Source: Geothermobacter ehrlichii
GTDB taxonomy: Bacteria > Desulfobacterota > Desulfuromonadia > Desulfuromonadales > Geothermobacteraceae
Direction of reading: 5' to 3'
NCBI RefSeq assembly: GCF_008124615.1
Contig: NZ_VNIB01000007.1
Location: forward strand, 1-64,000
DNA: 64,000 bases
Part shown: positions 17,125 to 25,981 of the stretch, piece after piece
How the letters are laid out: each line of letters begins with the position of its first letter
Numbering within the stretch: position 1 is the first letter of the stretch
Made by a program: the position numbers and the translations under genes
The notes under the pieces: generated by a model
The model's input: only the letters and a program-made list of their open reading frames with translations
What the model was told of the DNA's origin: nothing
Database searches by the model: none

Positions 17125-18123
17125 CTAGCGGTCGAGGTTGACCAGCACCCGGCCGCGGGACTGCCCCTGCAGCATGCGGTCGATTTCGACCTGCAGACCG
17201 TCCAGACCGACCTCGCGGCTCATGTCGGCAAGCTGCGACGGCTTCCAGGACCCGGCCAGCTTGCCCCATACCTGCTCCCGGCGGTCACGGTCGATCTCCA
17301 CGGAATCGATGCCGAGCAGGCTCACGCCCCGCAGAATGAAGGGGAAGACGTTGACATGCAGCTCCGGCGACGCGACCAGGCCGCAGCAGGTCACCGCCCC
17401 GCCATGGCGGGTCGCCTTGAGCGCGGCGGCGAGAATCGAGCCGCCGACACAGTCGACCACGCCGCCCCAGCGCTCCGACAGCAGCGGCCTGTCGGCGTTC
17501 TCCAGCACGTCGGAACGGCTGATCACCTCGGCGGCTCCCAAATCGCGCAGAAAGGCATGCTCGCTCTCCTTGCCGGTCGAGGCGACGACCCGGAACCCCT
17601 CGGCGGCCAGCATGGGAATGGCCAGCGAACCGACACCGCCGGTGGCGCCGGTCACCAGGATGTCGCCGCAATCCGGCCGCAAACCGGCGTCGAGCAGCGC
17701 CTGCACCGACAGCCCCGCCGTCAGGCCGGCGGTGCCCAGCATCATGCTTTCGGCCATGTTCAGACCGGTCGGCAGCGGCAGCGCCCAGTCCGAGGGGACA
17801 CGGATGTACTGCCCGAAACCACCGGGGGTGTTCATGCCCAGGTCACGGCCGGTCACCAGCACCGCAGCACCTGGCTCGAAGGCGCCGTCGCTGCAGCTCA
17901 CCACCTCGCCGACGGCGTCGATGCCGGGGGTATGCGGATATTTACGGGTCACGCCGCGATTGCCGATCGACGACAGGGCGTCCTTGTAGTTGAGCGACGA
18001 ATAGCGCACCCGCACCAGCAGCTCGCCCGGAGGCAGATCGTCCGTACTGCGCTCGACGATACTGCGGCTGAATTTTTTCGCTTCGACTTCCTCGACCCAA
18101 AAGGCTTTGAAGATCTGGCTCAT
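17125..18123 (-). CDS. YhdH/AcuI-type NADPH-dependent acryloyl-CoA reductase or quinone oxidoreductase
   Basis: A 332-residue medium-chain reductase of the YhdH/YhfP subfamily. The N-terminal GroES-like part has SLNYKDALSSIGNRGVTRKY and HTPGIDAVGEV, typical of AcuI/YhdH enzymes, and the nucleotide fold shows VTGATGGVGSLAIPML. Zinc ligands are absent, as expected. Characterised members reduce acryloyl-CoA to propionyl-CoA with NADPH; others are only called quinone oxidoreductases. Pairing with a crotonase favours an acyl-CoA substrate. Start 18123 is supported by GGGAGGAAGAG just before ATG. Confidence 0.88.
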   Translation of the reverse strand: MSQIFKAFWVEEVEAKKFSRSIVERSTDDLPPGELLVRVRYSSLNYKDALSSIGNRGVTRKYPHTPGIDAVGEVVSCSDGAFEPGAAVLVTGRDLGMNTPGGFGQYIRVPSDWALPLPTGLNMAESMMLGTAGLTAGLSVQALLDAGLRPDCGDILVTGATGGVGSLAIPMLAAEGFRVVASTGKESEHAFLRDLGAAEVISRSDVLENADRPLLSERWGGVVDCVGGSILAAALKATRHGGAVTCCGLVASPELHVNVFPFILRGVSLLGIDSVEIDRDRREQVWGKLAGSWKPSQLADMSREVGLDGLQVEIDRMLQGQSRGRVLVNLDR

Positions 18124-18187
18124 CTCTTCCTCCCGATTTTTGAATGGGTTTGACAGGACTGCATACATGGATCAGGACCTTACTTTA

Positions 18188-18353
18188 ACCTGAATCAGCA
18201 AATTTATCACTGGTGAATAGCACAAGTCATTATCTACTCCTAAACTTTCCCAAAATCACCGGTGAACCTGTGGGCGCACCTTGCGATTTTGGAAAATCTT
18301 TGTTCGGAACCAGCACTTGCACTCTCCATCCAGCCCAGACTCACTGATTCGGA
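18188..18353. repeat. 165-bp palindromic intergenic element, copy 1
   Basis: The element begins ACCTGAATCAG and ends CTGATTCGGA, imperfect terminal inverted repeats. Inside are a small ACAA-loop hairpin and a longer stem (CCAAAATC/GATTTTGG) around a conserved loop with GAACCTRTGGG, then GCACTCTCCATCC. The other copy at 32041-32205 shares the ends, loop and order of blocks, while the stem sequence differs but still pairs. It is the main content of the 341-nt gap between the reductase and dppD and is AT-richer than its surroundings. Confidence 0.85.
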
Positions 18354-18401
18354 TTCAACGGACCAAAGCAGTTCCCCGGCGTTCCCGAACGCCGGCGGCG
18401 G

Positions 18402-18430
18402 TTGACCCTTCGGGAGCGAGAGTGTAAAGT
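18402..18430 (+). promoter_or_regulatory. sigma-70-type promoter of the dppDF pair
   Basis: TTGACC (18402-18407) and TAAAGT (18425-18430) are separated by 17 nt. The predicted leader is about 28 nt. A 9-bp hairpin (CCGGCGTTC/GAACGCCGG) sits directly upstream at 18376-18396. Confidence 0.65.
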
Positions 18431-18464
18431 CCAGAAAACCCCTTCCCGAGGTCCCCGGTCAGGC

Positions 18465-19427
18465 ATGGCAGAGCTGATTTCCATCCGCAATCTCAAAACC
18501 TACTTCCAGACCGAGCGCGGCATCGTCAAGGCCATCGACGGTATCGACCTCGACATCAGCCGGGGCGAAACCCTTGCCCTGGTCGGCGAATCGGGCTGCG
18601 GCAAGTCAATGACCGCCCTTTCCATCCTGCGGCTGGTACCCGAGCCGGGACGCATCGTCAGTGGAGAGATCCGCTTCGACGGCCAGGACCTGTTGCGGCT
18701 GCCGGAACCGGAGCTGAGACGCATCCGGGGCAACCGCATCTCCATGATCTTCCAGGAGCCGATGACCTCGCTCAATCCGGTCTTCCGGGTCGGCGAACAG
18801 ATCGCCGAAGCCCTGCGGCTGCACCGGGGCATGAACCGGGGGGAGGCCCTGCGCGCCGCCGCCGACCTGATGACCCAGGTCGGGATTCCCGAAGCCGGCA
18901 TGCGGCTCGCCGACTACCCGCACCAGCTCTCCGGCGGCCTGCGGCAGCGGGTGATGATCGCCATGGCCCTGGCCTGCGATCCGGCGCTGCTGATCGCCGA
19001 CGAACCGACCACCGCCCTTGACGTCACCATCCAGGCGCAGATCATGGATCTGCTGCTCGACCTGCAGAGGGAACGGGGAATGGCGACCCTGCTGATCAGC
19101 CACGACCTCGGGGTGGTGGCGGAAAGCGCCGACCGGGTCGCCATCATGTACGCCGGCCTGATCGTCGAAACGGCCGCCACCGGCGAAATCTTCGGCGAAC
19201 CGCTGCACCCCTATACCCGGGGGCTGCTCGACTGCATACCGAAGCTGGGAGAAGAACGCCAGCGCCTCAACCCCATTCCCGGCCAGGTCCCCGACATCGC
19301 CGACCTGCCCCCCGGCTGCGCCTACGCCGAGCGCTGTCCGCTGGCGGACGGTCATTGCCGCAGCCGGACGCCGGGGCTGAAAGAGATGCGGCCGGGCCAC
19401 TTGGTCCGCTGCTGGAAATGCCGATGA
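18465..19427 (+). CDS. oligopeptide/dipeptide ABC transporter ATPase, DppD/OppD type
   Basis: A 320-residue ATPase with Walker [10 protein letters not shown]-loop [11 protein letters not shown], signature LSGGLRQR, Walker [13 protein letters not shown] and the switch histidine in LLISHDLG. The C-terminal oligopeptide extension with cysteines ([15 protein letters not shown]) is the kind that binds an iron-sulfur cluster in DppD. It energises peptide import with the DppF-like partner, whose ATG overlaps this stop. ATG 18465 was chosen over the upstream TTG because the latter is inside the -35 box. No permease or binding-protein genes are nearby, so the pair must work with subunits encoded elsewhere. 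Confidence 0.92.
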   Translation: MAELISIRNLKTYFQTERGIVKAIDGIDLDISRGETLALVGESGCGKSMTALSILRLVPEPGRIVSGEIRFDGQDLLRLPEPELRRIRGNRISMIFQEPMTSLNPVFRVGEQIAEALRLHRGMNRGEALRAAADLMTQVGIPEAGMRLADYPHQLSGGLRQRVMIAMALACDPALLIADEPTTALDVTIQAQIMDLLLDLQRERGMATLLISHDLGVVAESADRVAIMYAGLIVETAATGEIFGEPLHPYTRGLLDCIPKLGEERQRLNPIPGQVPDIADLPPGCAYAERCPLADGHCRSRTPGLKEMRPGHLVRCWKCR

Positions 19428-20434
19428 ACGAAGTCCTGCTCGAAGTCTGCGATCTGCACAAGTCCTTCACCGTCAGCCGGGGTCCCCTGTCCGGACCGCC
19501 CCAAAGGCTGCGGGCAGTGGCGGGCGTCTCTTTCAGTCTGGCACCGGGCGAAACCCTCGGCCTGGTCGGCGAATCGGGCTGCGGCAAATCGACCACCGGC
19601 CGTCTGATCACCCGCCTGATCGAGCCGGACAGCGGCGTCATCCGCTTTGGCGGCACCGACCTGACCCGCCTGAACCAGCGCAAACTGCGCCCCTACCGCC
19701 GGCGGATGCAGATGATCTTCCAGGACCCCTTCTCCTCCCTCAATCCACGAATGAAGGTGTTCGACATCCTGGCCGAGCCGCTGCTGCTGCACGGCCTCGC
19801 CACCGGAAAGGAACTGGCCGTCGAGGTCGGTGAACTGGCCCACCGGGTCGGCCTCGGTCCGGAACACCTCGACCGTTATCCGCACGAATTTTCCGGCGGC
19901 CAGCGGCAGCGCATCGGCATCGCCCGCGCCATCGCAGTCAGACCGGAACTGATCGTCGCCGACGAGCCGGTTTCTGCCCTCGATCTTTCCATCCAGGCGC
20001 AGGTGATCAACCTGCTGCGCGACATCCAGCAGCAGGACGGGCTCTCCTATCTCTTCATCGCCCACGACCTGGCGGTGGTGGAGCATATCAGCGACCGGGT
20101 CGCCGTCATGTACCTGGGGCGCATCGTCGAACTCGGCCCGGCCCGTGAACTGTACCGTCATCCACTGCATCCCTACACCGAGGCCCTGCTCAACGCCGTG
20201 CCGATTCCCGACCCGAAACGCCGCCAGAAACGACAGATCCTCGCCGGCGAAGTCCCTTCTCCGATCACCCCGCCCGCCGGCTGTCCCTTCCATCCCCGCT
20301 GTCCCTACGCCGGCGAAATCTGCCGGGTGGAGAACCCGCCGCTGGTCGAAAAGGACACCGGACACCACACCGCCTGCCACTACAGCGAGCAGGTCGGACG
20401 CTACCGGCGGCCGGCCGCCCCGGCAGGGTCCTGA
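19424..20434 (+). CDS. oligopeptide/dipeptide ABC transporter ATPase, DppF/OppF type
   Basis: A 336-residue ATPase, the second nucleotide-binding subunit of a DppBCDF-like importer. It shows Walker [22 protein letters not shown], signature FSGGQRQR, Walker [13 protein letters not shown] and switch histidine FIAHDLA, plus the C-terminal oligopeptide domain with [15 protein letters not shown]. The ATGA overlap with the upstream ATPase and GGAA 6 nt before ATG 19424 decide the start. The cysteine pattern in the tail again suggests an iron-sulfur site. Confidence 0.92.
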   Translation: MNEVLLEVCDLHKSFTVSRGPLSGPPQRLRAVAGVSFSLAPGETLGLVGESGCGKSTTGRLITRLIEPDSGVIRFGGTDLTRLNQRKLRPYRRRMQMIFQDPFSSLNPRMKVFDILAEPLLLHGLATGKELAVEVGELAHRVGLGPEHLDRYPHEFSGGQRQRIGIARAIAVRPELIVADEPVSALDLSIQAQVINLLRDIQQQDGLSYLFIAHDLAVVEHISDRVAVMYLGRIVELGPARELYRHPLHPYTEALLNAVPIPDPKRRQKRQILAGEVPSPITPPAGCPFHPRCPYAGEICRVENPPLVEKDTGHHTACHYSEQVGRYRRPAAPAGS

Positions 20435-20446
20435 CCGGATTCCGGC

Positions 20447-20475
20447 TTGACTCACTGTGCCGTCGATGGCACAAT
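20447..20475 (+). promoter_or_regulatory. promoter with palindromic operator between -35 and -10
   Basis: TTGACT (20447-20452) and CACAAT (20470-20475) are 17 nt apart. The palindrome TGTGCC-GTCGAT-GGCACA (20456-20473) fills the spacer and enters the -10. Related TGTGNCACA sites lie just after the gene. A regulator bound here would block RNA polymerase, suggesting negative autoregulation. Confidence 0.75.
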
Positions 20476-20520
20476 CCGACCACTTGTCTAATCACCCACC
20501 TTTTCTGGTACGGGAGGCCC

Positions 20521-22803
20521 ATGGGTCCGATCACCACCGACAGGGATCTCTGTCGCAAATGCTACGCCTGCGTGCGCAACTGCCCGGTCAAGGCGATCAA
20601 GGTCAAGGAGGACTGCACCGAAGTCATCCACGAGCGCTGCATCGGCTGCGGCAAGTGCCTGCGCTCCTGCTCGCAGAACGCCAAGCAGATTGCCGACTGC
20701 ATCGACGAAACCCGCCGCCTGCTGGCCGGGGGCAGTGACGTGGTCGCCGTACTCGGCTGCTCTTTTCCCGCCTTTTTCAACGACATCCGTCCCGGACAGC
20801 TGGTCACGGCACTGAAAAAACTCGGCTTCGTCGAGGTCCACGAAGGAACCAGCGGCGTCGAGCTGATCCGCGACGATTACCGCCGCCTGATCGAGCGGCC
20901 GCCGCAGACACCGCTGATCTCGAGCCACTGCCCGACGGTGGTCGACCTGATCGAACGGCACTATCCGCAGCTGCTGAAGAACCTGCTGCCGGTGGTTTCG
21001 CCCATGGTCGCCATCGGCCGCTTCATCAAGCAGCAGCGCGGCAGCGACACCCGGGTGATCTACATCAGCTCCTGCATCGCCGGCAAATTCGAGATCGCCG
21101 GCGAACCGGTGGCCGGCGCCATCGACACGGTGCTGACCTACCGCGAGCTGAACATCATGCTCGACGAGCACGGCTACCGGCTGAGGGAAATGCCGGAGAC
21201 CCCCTTCGACGGCATCGAACCACATCAGGGACGCATCTTTCCCATCGCCGGCGGACCGTTCCGTGCCTTCGGCATTCCGCACGATTCCCACAATCCCGAC
21301 TACATCGCCACCGAAGGGGAAGAGAACGCCCTGGAAATCATCCGCGACCTGGCGGCCGGGCGCATCCGTCCCCGGGTGGTCGACATCCGCTTCTGCAACG
21401 GCGGCTGTATCGGCGGCCCCGGCAAGAACAACCGTCTGACCACCTTCACCAAGCGGCACCTCATCTACGGCTATCACCAGAGCACCGACATCCCCTACCG
21501 CACGGCCGGACACTACCTGGACGTCGATGCCAGTCCCGACCTGGGGCGGACCTTCACCAACAAGCATCGGCGGCTGACCCTGCCGAGCGCCGAAAGCATC
21601 CGCCAGATCCTGCGCGCCACCAACAAGCACAGCGAAAAGGACGAGCTGAACTGCGGCGCCTGCGGTTATCACACCTGCCGGGAACACGCCGTGGCAGTCT
21701 ACCAGGGGCTGGCGGAAGGCGGCATGTGCCTGCCCTACTCACTGCAGGTTCTCGAGGAGGACCGCTTCAACCTGGCGCAGAAATACGAACTGGCCCGCCG
21801 GGCCCTCGACCAGGAATTCGGCGACCTGGAGATTATCGCCGAGGACGGCAAGACACGCGAAGTGCTCGACCTGATCCGCCAGGTCGGCCCGACCCCGACC
21901 ACGGTGCTGATCCGGGGCGAGTCGGGGACCGGCAAGGAACTGACCGCCCGTGCCATCCACCGGCAGAGCCTGCGCGCCGACCGGCCGCTGGTCACCGTCA
22001 ACTGCACCACCCTGCCCGACAGCCTGCTCGAAAGCGAGCTCTTCGGCCACGTCAAGGGGGCCTTCACCGGCGCCCACGCCGACAAGAAGGGGCTGTTCGA
22101 GACCGCCAGCGGCGGCACCATCTTTCTCGACGAAATCGGCGACATCACCCCGAAGCTGCAGGCGGAACTGCTGCGGGTGCTCGACAACGGCGAAATCAAG
22201 CCGGTCGGCAGCAACCGCTCGATCAAGGTCGACATCCGCCTGATCACCGCCACCAACAAGAACCTGGAACAGGGTGTGCGCGAAGGCTGGTTCCGCGAAG
22301 ACCTGTTCTACCGCCTCAACGTCTTCACCATCAACCTGCCCCCCCTGCGCAATCGCAGGGAATCGCTGCCCGCCCTGGCGCACCATTTCGTCGAACGCGC
22401 CAGCAAGCGGCTGAACAAGCCCCTGCTCGGCATCGAGGACCGGGCGGTGGAAGCGATGCTCAACTACCACTGGCCGGGCAACATCCGTGAGCTGCAGAAC
22501 ATCATCGAACGCGCCGCGGTTCTCACCCAGGACAACGTGATCCATCTCGACAACCTGCCGGTCGTCTTCGCCGAGCTCTACCAGAAGCTCCAGCTGCCGG
22601 CCGATCGACCCACCACGTTCAACGAACTGCGCTCGGCCCAGGTCGGGAGAATCGAGGCCAACCTGCTCAAGCGCTATCTGCAGGAAACGGGCGGCAACGT
22701 CTCCGCCGCCGCTCGCAAGGCCCAGCTGCCACGCCGCACCTTCTACCGCCTGCTCGAACGGCATGGCATCGACAGCAAGGCCTTTCGCCGCCGGCCCACC
22801 TGA
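20521..22803 (+). CDS. [FeFe]-hydrogenase-like H-cluster sensor fused to a sigma-54 activator
   Basis: A 760-residue cytoplasmic protein with an unusual domain order. Two ferredoxin-type [4Fe-4S] motifs come first (C11, C14, C17, C21 and C40, C43, C46, C50). Then follows an [FeFe]-hydrogenase large-subunit-like domain (about 65-350) that keeps all four cysteines which hold the H-cluster in catalytic enzymes: C137 (SSHCPT), C185 (SSCIAGK), C292 and C296 (FCNGGCIGG). The adjacent proton-relay cysteine is H136 instead. A further four-cysteine Fe-S module (C378, C381, C386, C403) leads to an AAA+ domain with Walker A GESGTGKE (about 467), intact GAFTGA (513-518) and FLDEIGD, then a C-terminal Fis-type HTH (about 725-748). 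It should be a redox- or H2-sensing transcription activator rather than an efficient hydrogenase. Whether an H-cluster or a plain Fe-S cluster is bound is unknown. Confidence 0.93.
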   Translation: MGPITTDRDLCRKCYACVRNCPVKAIKVKEDCTEVIHERCIGCGKCLRSCSQNAKQIADCIDETRRLLAGGSDVVAVLGCSFPAFFNDIRPGQLVTALKKLGFVEVHEGTSGVELIRDDYRRLIERPPQTPLISSHCPTVVDLIERHYPQLLKNLLPVVSPMVAIGRFIKQQRGSDTRVIYISSCIAGKFEIAGEPVAGAIDTVLTYRELNIMLDEHGYRLREMPETPFDGIEPHQGRIFPIAGGPFRAFGIPHDSHNPDYIATEGEENALEIIRDLAAGRIRPRVVDIRFCNGGCIGGPGKNNRLTTFTKRHLIYGYHQSTDIPYRTAGHYLDVDASPDLGRTFTNKHRRLTLPSAESIRQILRATNKHSEKDELNCGACGYHTCREHAVAVYQGLAEGGMCLPYSLQVLEEDRFNLAQKYELARRALDQEFGDLEIIAEDGKTREVLDLIRQVGPTPTTVLIRGESGTGKELTARAIHRQSLRADRPLVTVNCTTLPDSLLESELFGHVKGAFTGAHADKKGLFETASGGTIFLDEIGDITPKLQAELLRVLDNGEIKPVGSNRSIKVDIRLITATNKNLEQGVREGWFREDLFYRLNVFTINLPPLRNRRESLPALAHHFVERASKRLNKPLLGIEDRAVEAMLNYHWPGNIRELQNIIERAAVLTQDNVIHLDNLPVVFAELYQKLQLPADRPTTFNELRSAQVGRIEANLLKRYLQETGGNVSAAARKAQLPRRTFYRLLERHGIDSKAFRRRPT

Positions 22804-22809
22804 GCCAGC

Positions 22810-22849
22810 TGTGGCACACATGCCGCACAGGTGTGCCACATGCGACACA
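22810..22849. promoter_or_regulatory. tandem TGTGNCACA palindromes, probable activator binding sites
   Basis: TGTGGCACA (22810-22818) and TGTGCCACA (22832-22840) are palindromes 22 bp apart, two helical turns, and together form a 10-bp inverted repeat. A weaker TGCGACACA follows at 22841-22849. They lie 7 bp after the H-cluster activator stop and about 150-180 bp upstream of a sigma-54 promoter. A further palindrome, AAAATGGGCCATTTT, is at 22904-22918. Confidence 0.75.
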
Positions 22850-22988
22850 TTCACAATTGGCCTTACCACTGCCTTTCGTGGCGAAATACCGGGAGCAGCG
22901 GCCAAAATGGGCCATTTTTGACACACTTCGACATCTCCGCACCGCCGCAAACGCCGATAAATCCCCCTGTCACGTCATCTGCGCCCCT

Positions 22989-23003
22989 TGGCACACCCCT
23001 TGC
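22989..23003 (+). promoter_or_regulatory. sigma-54 promoter downstream of the H-cluster activator
   Basis: TGGCACACCCCTTGC matches the -24/-12 consensus very closely, with GG and GC separated by exactly 10 nt. The expected start is near 23015. Less than 70 nt beyond is the stem-loop of a strong terminator. Confidence 0.88.
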
Positions 23004-23014
23004 TTAACAAATGA

Positions 23015-23105
23015 ATACATGCCGGGGACACAGGATCCTTCAACCAATTCCTGCCCCTTTTGACGCCGTCACGGGCTCTCTCTCCCCCGGACGGCGTTTT
23101 TTTTT
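23015..23105 (+). ncRNA. candidate sigma-54-dependent small RNA (or attenuated ptsP leader)
   Basis: The transcript from the sigma-54 promoter would run about 90 nt to a terminator ending in nine T. The only ATG nearby (23011) is upstream of the predicted start and has no ribosome site. The 5' half contains ACACAGGATCCTT, close to the AGGA-type motif bound by CsrA/RsmA, and a pyrimidine-rich single strand before the terminator. The alternative is a leader that controls read-through into ptsP, 83 nt further on. Confidence 0.6.
23063..23105 (+). terminator. strong intrinsic terminator of the candidate small RNA
   Basis: ACGCCGTC (23063-23070) pairs with GACGGCGT (23090-23097), and nine T follow at 23097-23105. 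It sits between the sigma-54 promoter and ptsP. Confidence 0.9.
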
Positions 23106-23187
23106 GGCGACAGCCCGTCGCCTTGGTTATCATGGGGCGCGAACACACACCTTCGCTCCCTCAACACGACCGGCAGCAACGGAACCG

Positions 23188-25482
23188 ATGCAAGGCAAAC
23201 TCGGATTACGCACCCTTGAGGACATCAGCGCCCTGATCCTGCAGTCGCACAATCTCGACGAGACCCTGAACAATATCGTCGACCTGGTGGCGCGCCGGAT
23301 GCAGACCGAGGTCTGCTCGCTCTACCTGCTCGATCCGGACGGCGAAACCCTGCGCCTGCGGGCCACTCACGGCCTGAGTCCCGACGCCGTCGGCCGGGTG
23401 ACCATGAAAACCAGCGAGGGCCTTGCCGGCCTGACCGTCGAGAAGCGGCAGACCGTCGCCATCCGCGAACCGGAAAAGCATCCCCGTTACCGCTACTTCG
23501 CCGAGACCGGCGAGGAACGCTACCACTCCTTCCTCGGCATCCCGCTCTTCGATCGGCAGAATCCGCTCGGCGTCATCGTCATCCAGACCGTCGAACCGCG
23601 CACCTTCACCGAGACGGAGATCAGCGCCCTGTCGACCATCGCCTTCCAGGTGGCGTCGATCGTCATCAATGCCCGGCTGCTCGACTCGATCAACAGACGG
23701 CAGAGCGCCCTGCCCGACCCCGGACAGACCGGAGAGCCGACAGCAGCCGACGAGTGTGAGCAGCGACCGATCCTGCGCGGCCAGGTCGCCTACCCCGGCG
23801 TCGCCATGGGACCGGCGCACATCCTCGACAACCAGCAGGGATTCGCCGATATCTTCGACGAGGACGGCGTCGACGCCGACGAGGAACGCAGCAGACTCGC
23901 CGACGCGCTGGAAAAGACCCGCATCCAGACCCTGTTTCTCGAAAAACGGATGGCGGAACGCCTGGGCGAGGAGGACGCGTCGATCTTTCACACCCACCTG
24001 ATGATCCTCGAGGACCACGGCTTCGTCGACAAGCTGTTCGACGAGATCGACGCCGGGCACAGCGCCCCCTACGCGCTGAAGAAGGTGGTCAGCACCTACA
24101 TCGACGCCTTCAAAAAGATGGACGACCCCTACCTGCGGGAAAGGGCGGCCGACATGGCCGACATCGGCCGGCGCATCCTGGCGCACCTGACCGGGCGGGA
24201 GGAAAGCGGCCTGCACCTGAAAACCCCCGGCATTCTGGTGGCACACGAGATCCTGCCCTCCGACATGGCCAGCCTCGATCCCGAGCAGGTGCTCGGCCTG
24301 GTCACCGAATCCGGCGGCGAGTATTCCCACGCCGTGATCATGGCCAAGTCGCTCGGCATTCCGGCCATGGTCGACGTCAGGGGCGTGCTGCGCCATCTCG
24401 AACCGGAGGCCCCGGTCATTCTCGACGCCAACGCCGGCACCTTCTACATCCGCCCCCAGCCGGCCGTCGAGGAGGAGTACCGCCGGCTCGACCGGGAGCG
24501 GCGGCGGGAGCTGGGACGGCTCGACGAGCTGCGGAAACTGCCGGCCCGCACCGCCGACGGCGTCGACATCGTGCTGCGGGCCAACATCGGCCTGGTCAGC
24601 GACATCGAGATCGCCCGCCACAACGGCGCCCGCGGCGTCGGGCTCTACCGCACCGAATTTCCCTACATGGCGCGCGGCGGCTTTCCCGACCGCGACGACC
24701 AGTACCGGCTCTACCGCAAGGTGGTGGAAGGATTTCCGGGCGAGGTGGTCACCATCCGCACCCTCGACATCGGCGGCGACAAGGCGTTGCCCTACTTCGC
24801 GCCGCCGGAGGAAGACAATCCGTTCATGGGCTGGCGCTCGGTCCGGGTCTCGCTCGACAATCCGGACATCTTCATCACCCAGATCGAGGCCATTCTCATG
24901 GCCGCCCGCCACGGCGACGTCAGACTGCTCTTTCCCATGATCTCGTCGGTGGAGGAGGCCCTGGCCTGCCGGCAGGCGGTCAGGCAGGCGGCGGCCAACC
25001 TGGCCGGGGAAGAGATCGAACATGTGGCCGACATTCCGCTGGGGGTGATGATCGAGGTGCCGGCGGCCATCCCCATCGCCCGCCACCTGGCCGAGCTGGT
25101 CGACTTCTTCGCCCTGGGCACCAACGACCTGGTCCAGTACCTGCTGGCCGCCGACCGGGGCAATCCACTGGTCCGCAAGTACTACGACCCCCTGCACCCC
25201 GCGGTTCTGGCGACCATCCGCCAGATTCACCTCATCGCCCGGGATACCGGCCGCGCGCTCTGTCTCTGCGGCGAGATGGCCACCGATCCGCTGGGGCTGC
25301 TCGCCCTGCTCGGCCTCGGCCTGCGCGAATTTTCCACCCCGGCGCCCTACATTCCCCGCATCAAGGCCCTGCTGCAGCGCATCAACCTCGAACAGACGGC
25401 CCGCGCCGTTGACGAGATCGTCGATCTCGGCGAAAGCCACGAGATTCGCAGCCGCCTGCAGCGCCTGCTGCCGAAGGACTGA
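23188..25482 (+). CDS. ptsP: phosphoenolpyruvate-protein phosphotransferase PtsP (EI-Ntr)
   Basis: A 764-residue enzyme I of the nitrogen-type phosphotransferase chain. It has an N-terminal GAF domain (about 10-165), the PEP-utiliser N-domain (about 195-330), the swivelling domain with the phospho-histidine H381 in GGEYSHAVIMAKS, and the C-terminal PEP-binding barrel with RTEFPYMARGGFP, GVMIEVPAA, FFALGTNDLVQYLLAADRGN and the CGEMA cysteine. It passes phosphate from PEP to NPr and then EIIA-Ntr, which link carbon/nitrogen status to regulation. Neither partner gene is in the window. ATG 23188 is preceded only by a weak GGAA; the reading frame is open further upstream but runs through a terminator. 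The GAF domain probably senses glutamine or a related signal. Confidence 0.93.
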   Translation: MQGKLGLRTLEDISALILQSHNLDETLNNIVDLVARRMQTEVCSLYLLDPDGETLRLRATHGLSPDAVGRVTMKTSEGLAGLTVEKRQTVAIREPEKHPRYRYFAETGEERYHSFLGIPLFDRQNPLGVIVIQTVEPRTFTETEISALSTIAFQVASIVINARLLDSINRRQSALPDPGQTGEPTAADECEQRPILRGQVAYPGVAMGPAHILDNQQGFADIFDEDGVDADEERSRLADALEKTRIQTLFLEKRMAERLGEEDASIFHTHLMILEDHGFVDKLFDEIDAGHSAPYALKKVVSTYIDAFKKMDDPYLRERAADMADIGRRILAHLTGREESGLHLKTPGILVAHEILPSDMASLDPEQVLGLVTESGGEYSHAVIMAKSLGIPAMVDVRGVLRHLEPEAPVILDANAGTFYIRPQPAVEEEYRRLDRERRRELGRLDELRKLPARTADGVDIVLRANIGLVSDIEIARHNGARGVGLYRTEFPYMARGGFPDRDDQYRLYRKVVEGFPGEVVTIRTLDIGGDKALPYFAPPEEDNPFMGWRSVRVSLDNPDIFITQIEAILMAARHGDVRLLFPMISSVEEALACRQAVRQAAANLAGEEIEHVADIPLGVMIEVPAAIPIARHLAELVDFFALGTNDLVQYLLAADRGNPLVRKYYDPLHPAVLATIRQIHLIARDTGRALCLCGEMATDPLGLLALLGLGLREFSTPAPYIPRIKALLQRINLEQTARAVDEIVDLGESHEIRSRLQRLLPKD

Positions 25483-25527
25483 CTCTGCGTCTTTTTCCGC
25501 CGCACCAGAAGCGGAGGGGGCAGGCCG

Positions 25528-25981
25528 TCAACCCTTGGCCGCAAAATAATTTACCAACAGCCGATTCCATTCGCCGATAAACGCCTCGTACGCATCCGCG
25601 GTAAACCCGGCAATGAACTGTTCGCCCCTTTCGCTCAGGGCGATGTATTCGTAAGTCACCTCGACCCGGGTCAGACGTTCGGCGAGCTCTCGGCACCGGA
25701 CGGTAATGACACCGACCTTGTCCTGCGGCTCCACCTTGTAGAACTGCACCAGGCAAGATTCCGGCTCGTACCGCTTCACCAGCCAGATCGCATCGGCCGA
25801 GGCATGATCATGATTTTTCGTCAGGAAGACATAGTCCTCATGCAGACCGGTCGAGCCCATGACATTTTCGTAATCCCCCCCCCGGAACCCACAGCTTCTC
25901 CCCTTCGGCGCTGAACAGGGGAAAGAGCACCCTTGCCGGCTGATCGATGCTGAAACTTGCCGTGTGTTTCACTTTGCTCAT
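25528..25981 (-). pseudogene. SRPBCC-family gene split by a G9 frameshift
   Basis: Two reading frames together make one SRPBCC-like protein of about 150 residues. The first starts at ATG 25981 (MSKVKHTASFSIDQPARVLF) and reaches LWVPGGG; the second continues YENVMGSTGLHEDYVFLT and ends at 25528. The break is a run of nine G on the coding strand (25875-25883). One fewer G restores the frame and gives PGGDYENVMGS, close to the usual PGWDYENVMG of this family. It may be a pseudogene, a slippage-switched gene or a sequencing error. The ATG overlaps the methyltransferase stop. Confidence 0.8.

Noticed and set aside
23011-23187. 59-residue extension of PtsP starting at ATG 23011
   Set aside because: It would cross the terminator hairpin and T-run and has no ribosome site; the GAF domain begins at MQGKLGLRTLED.
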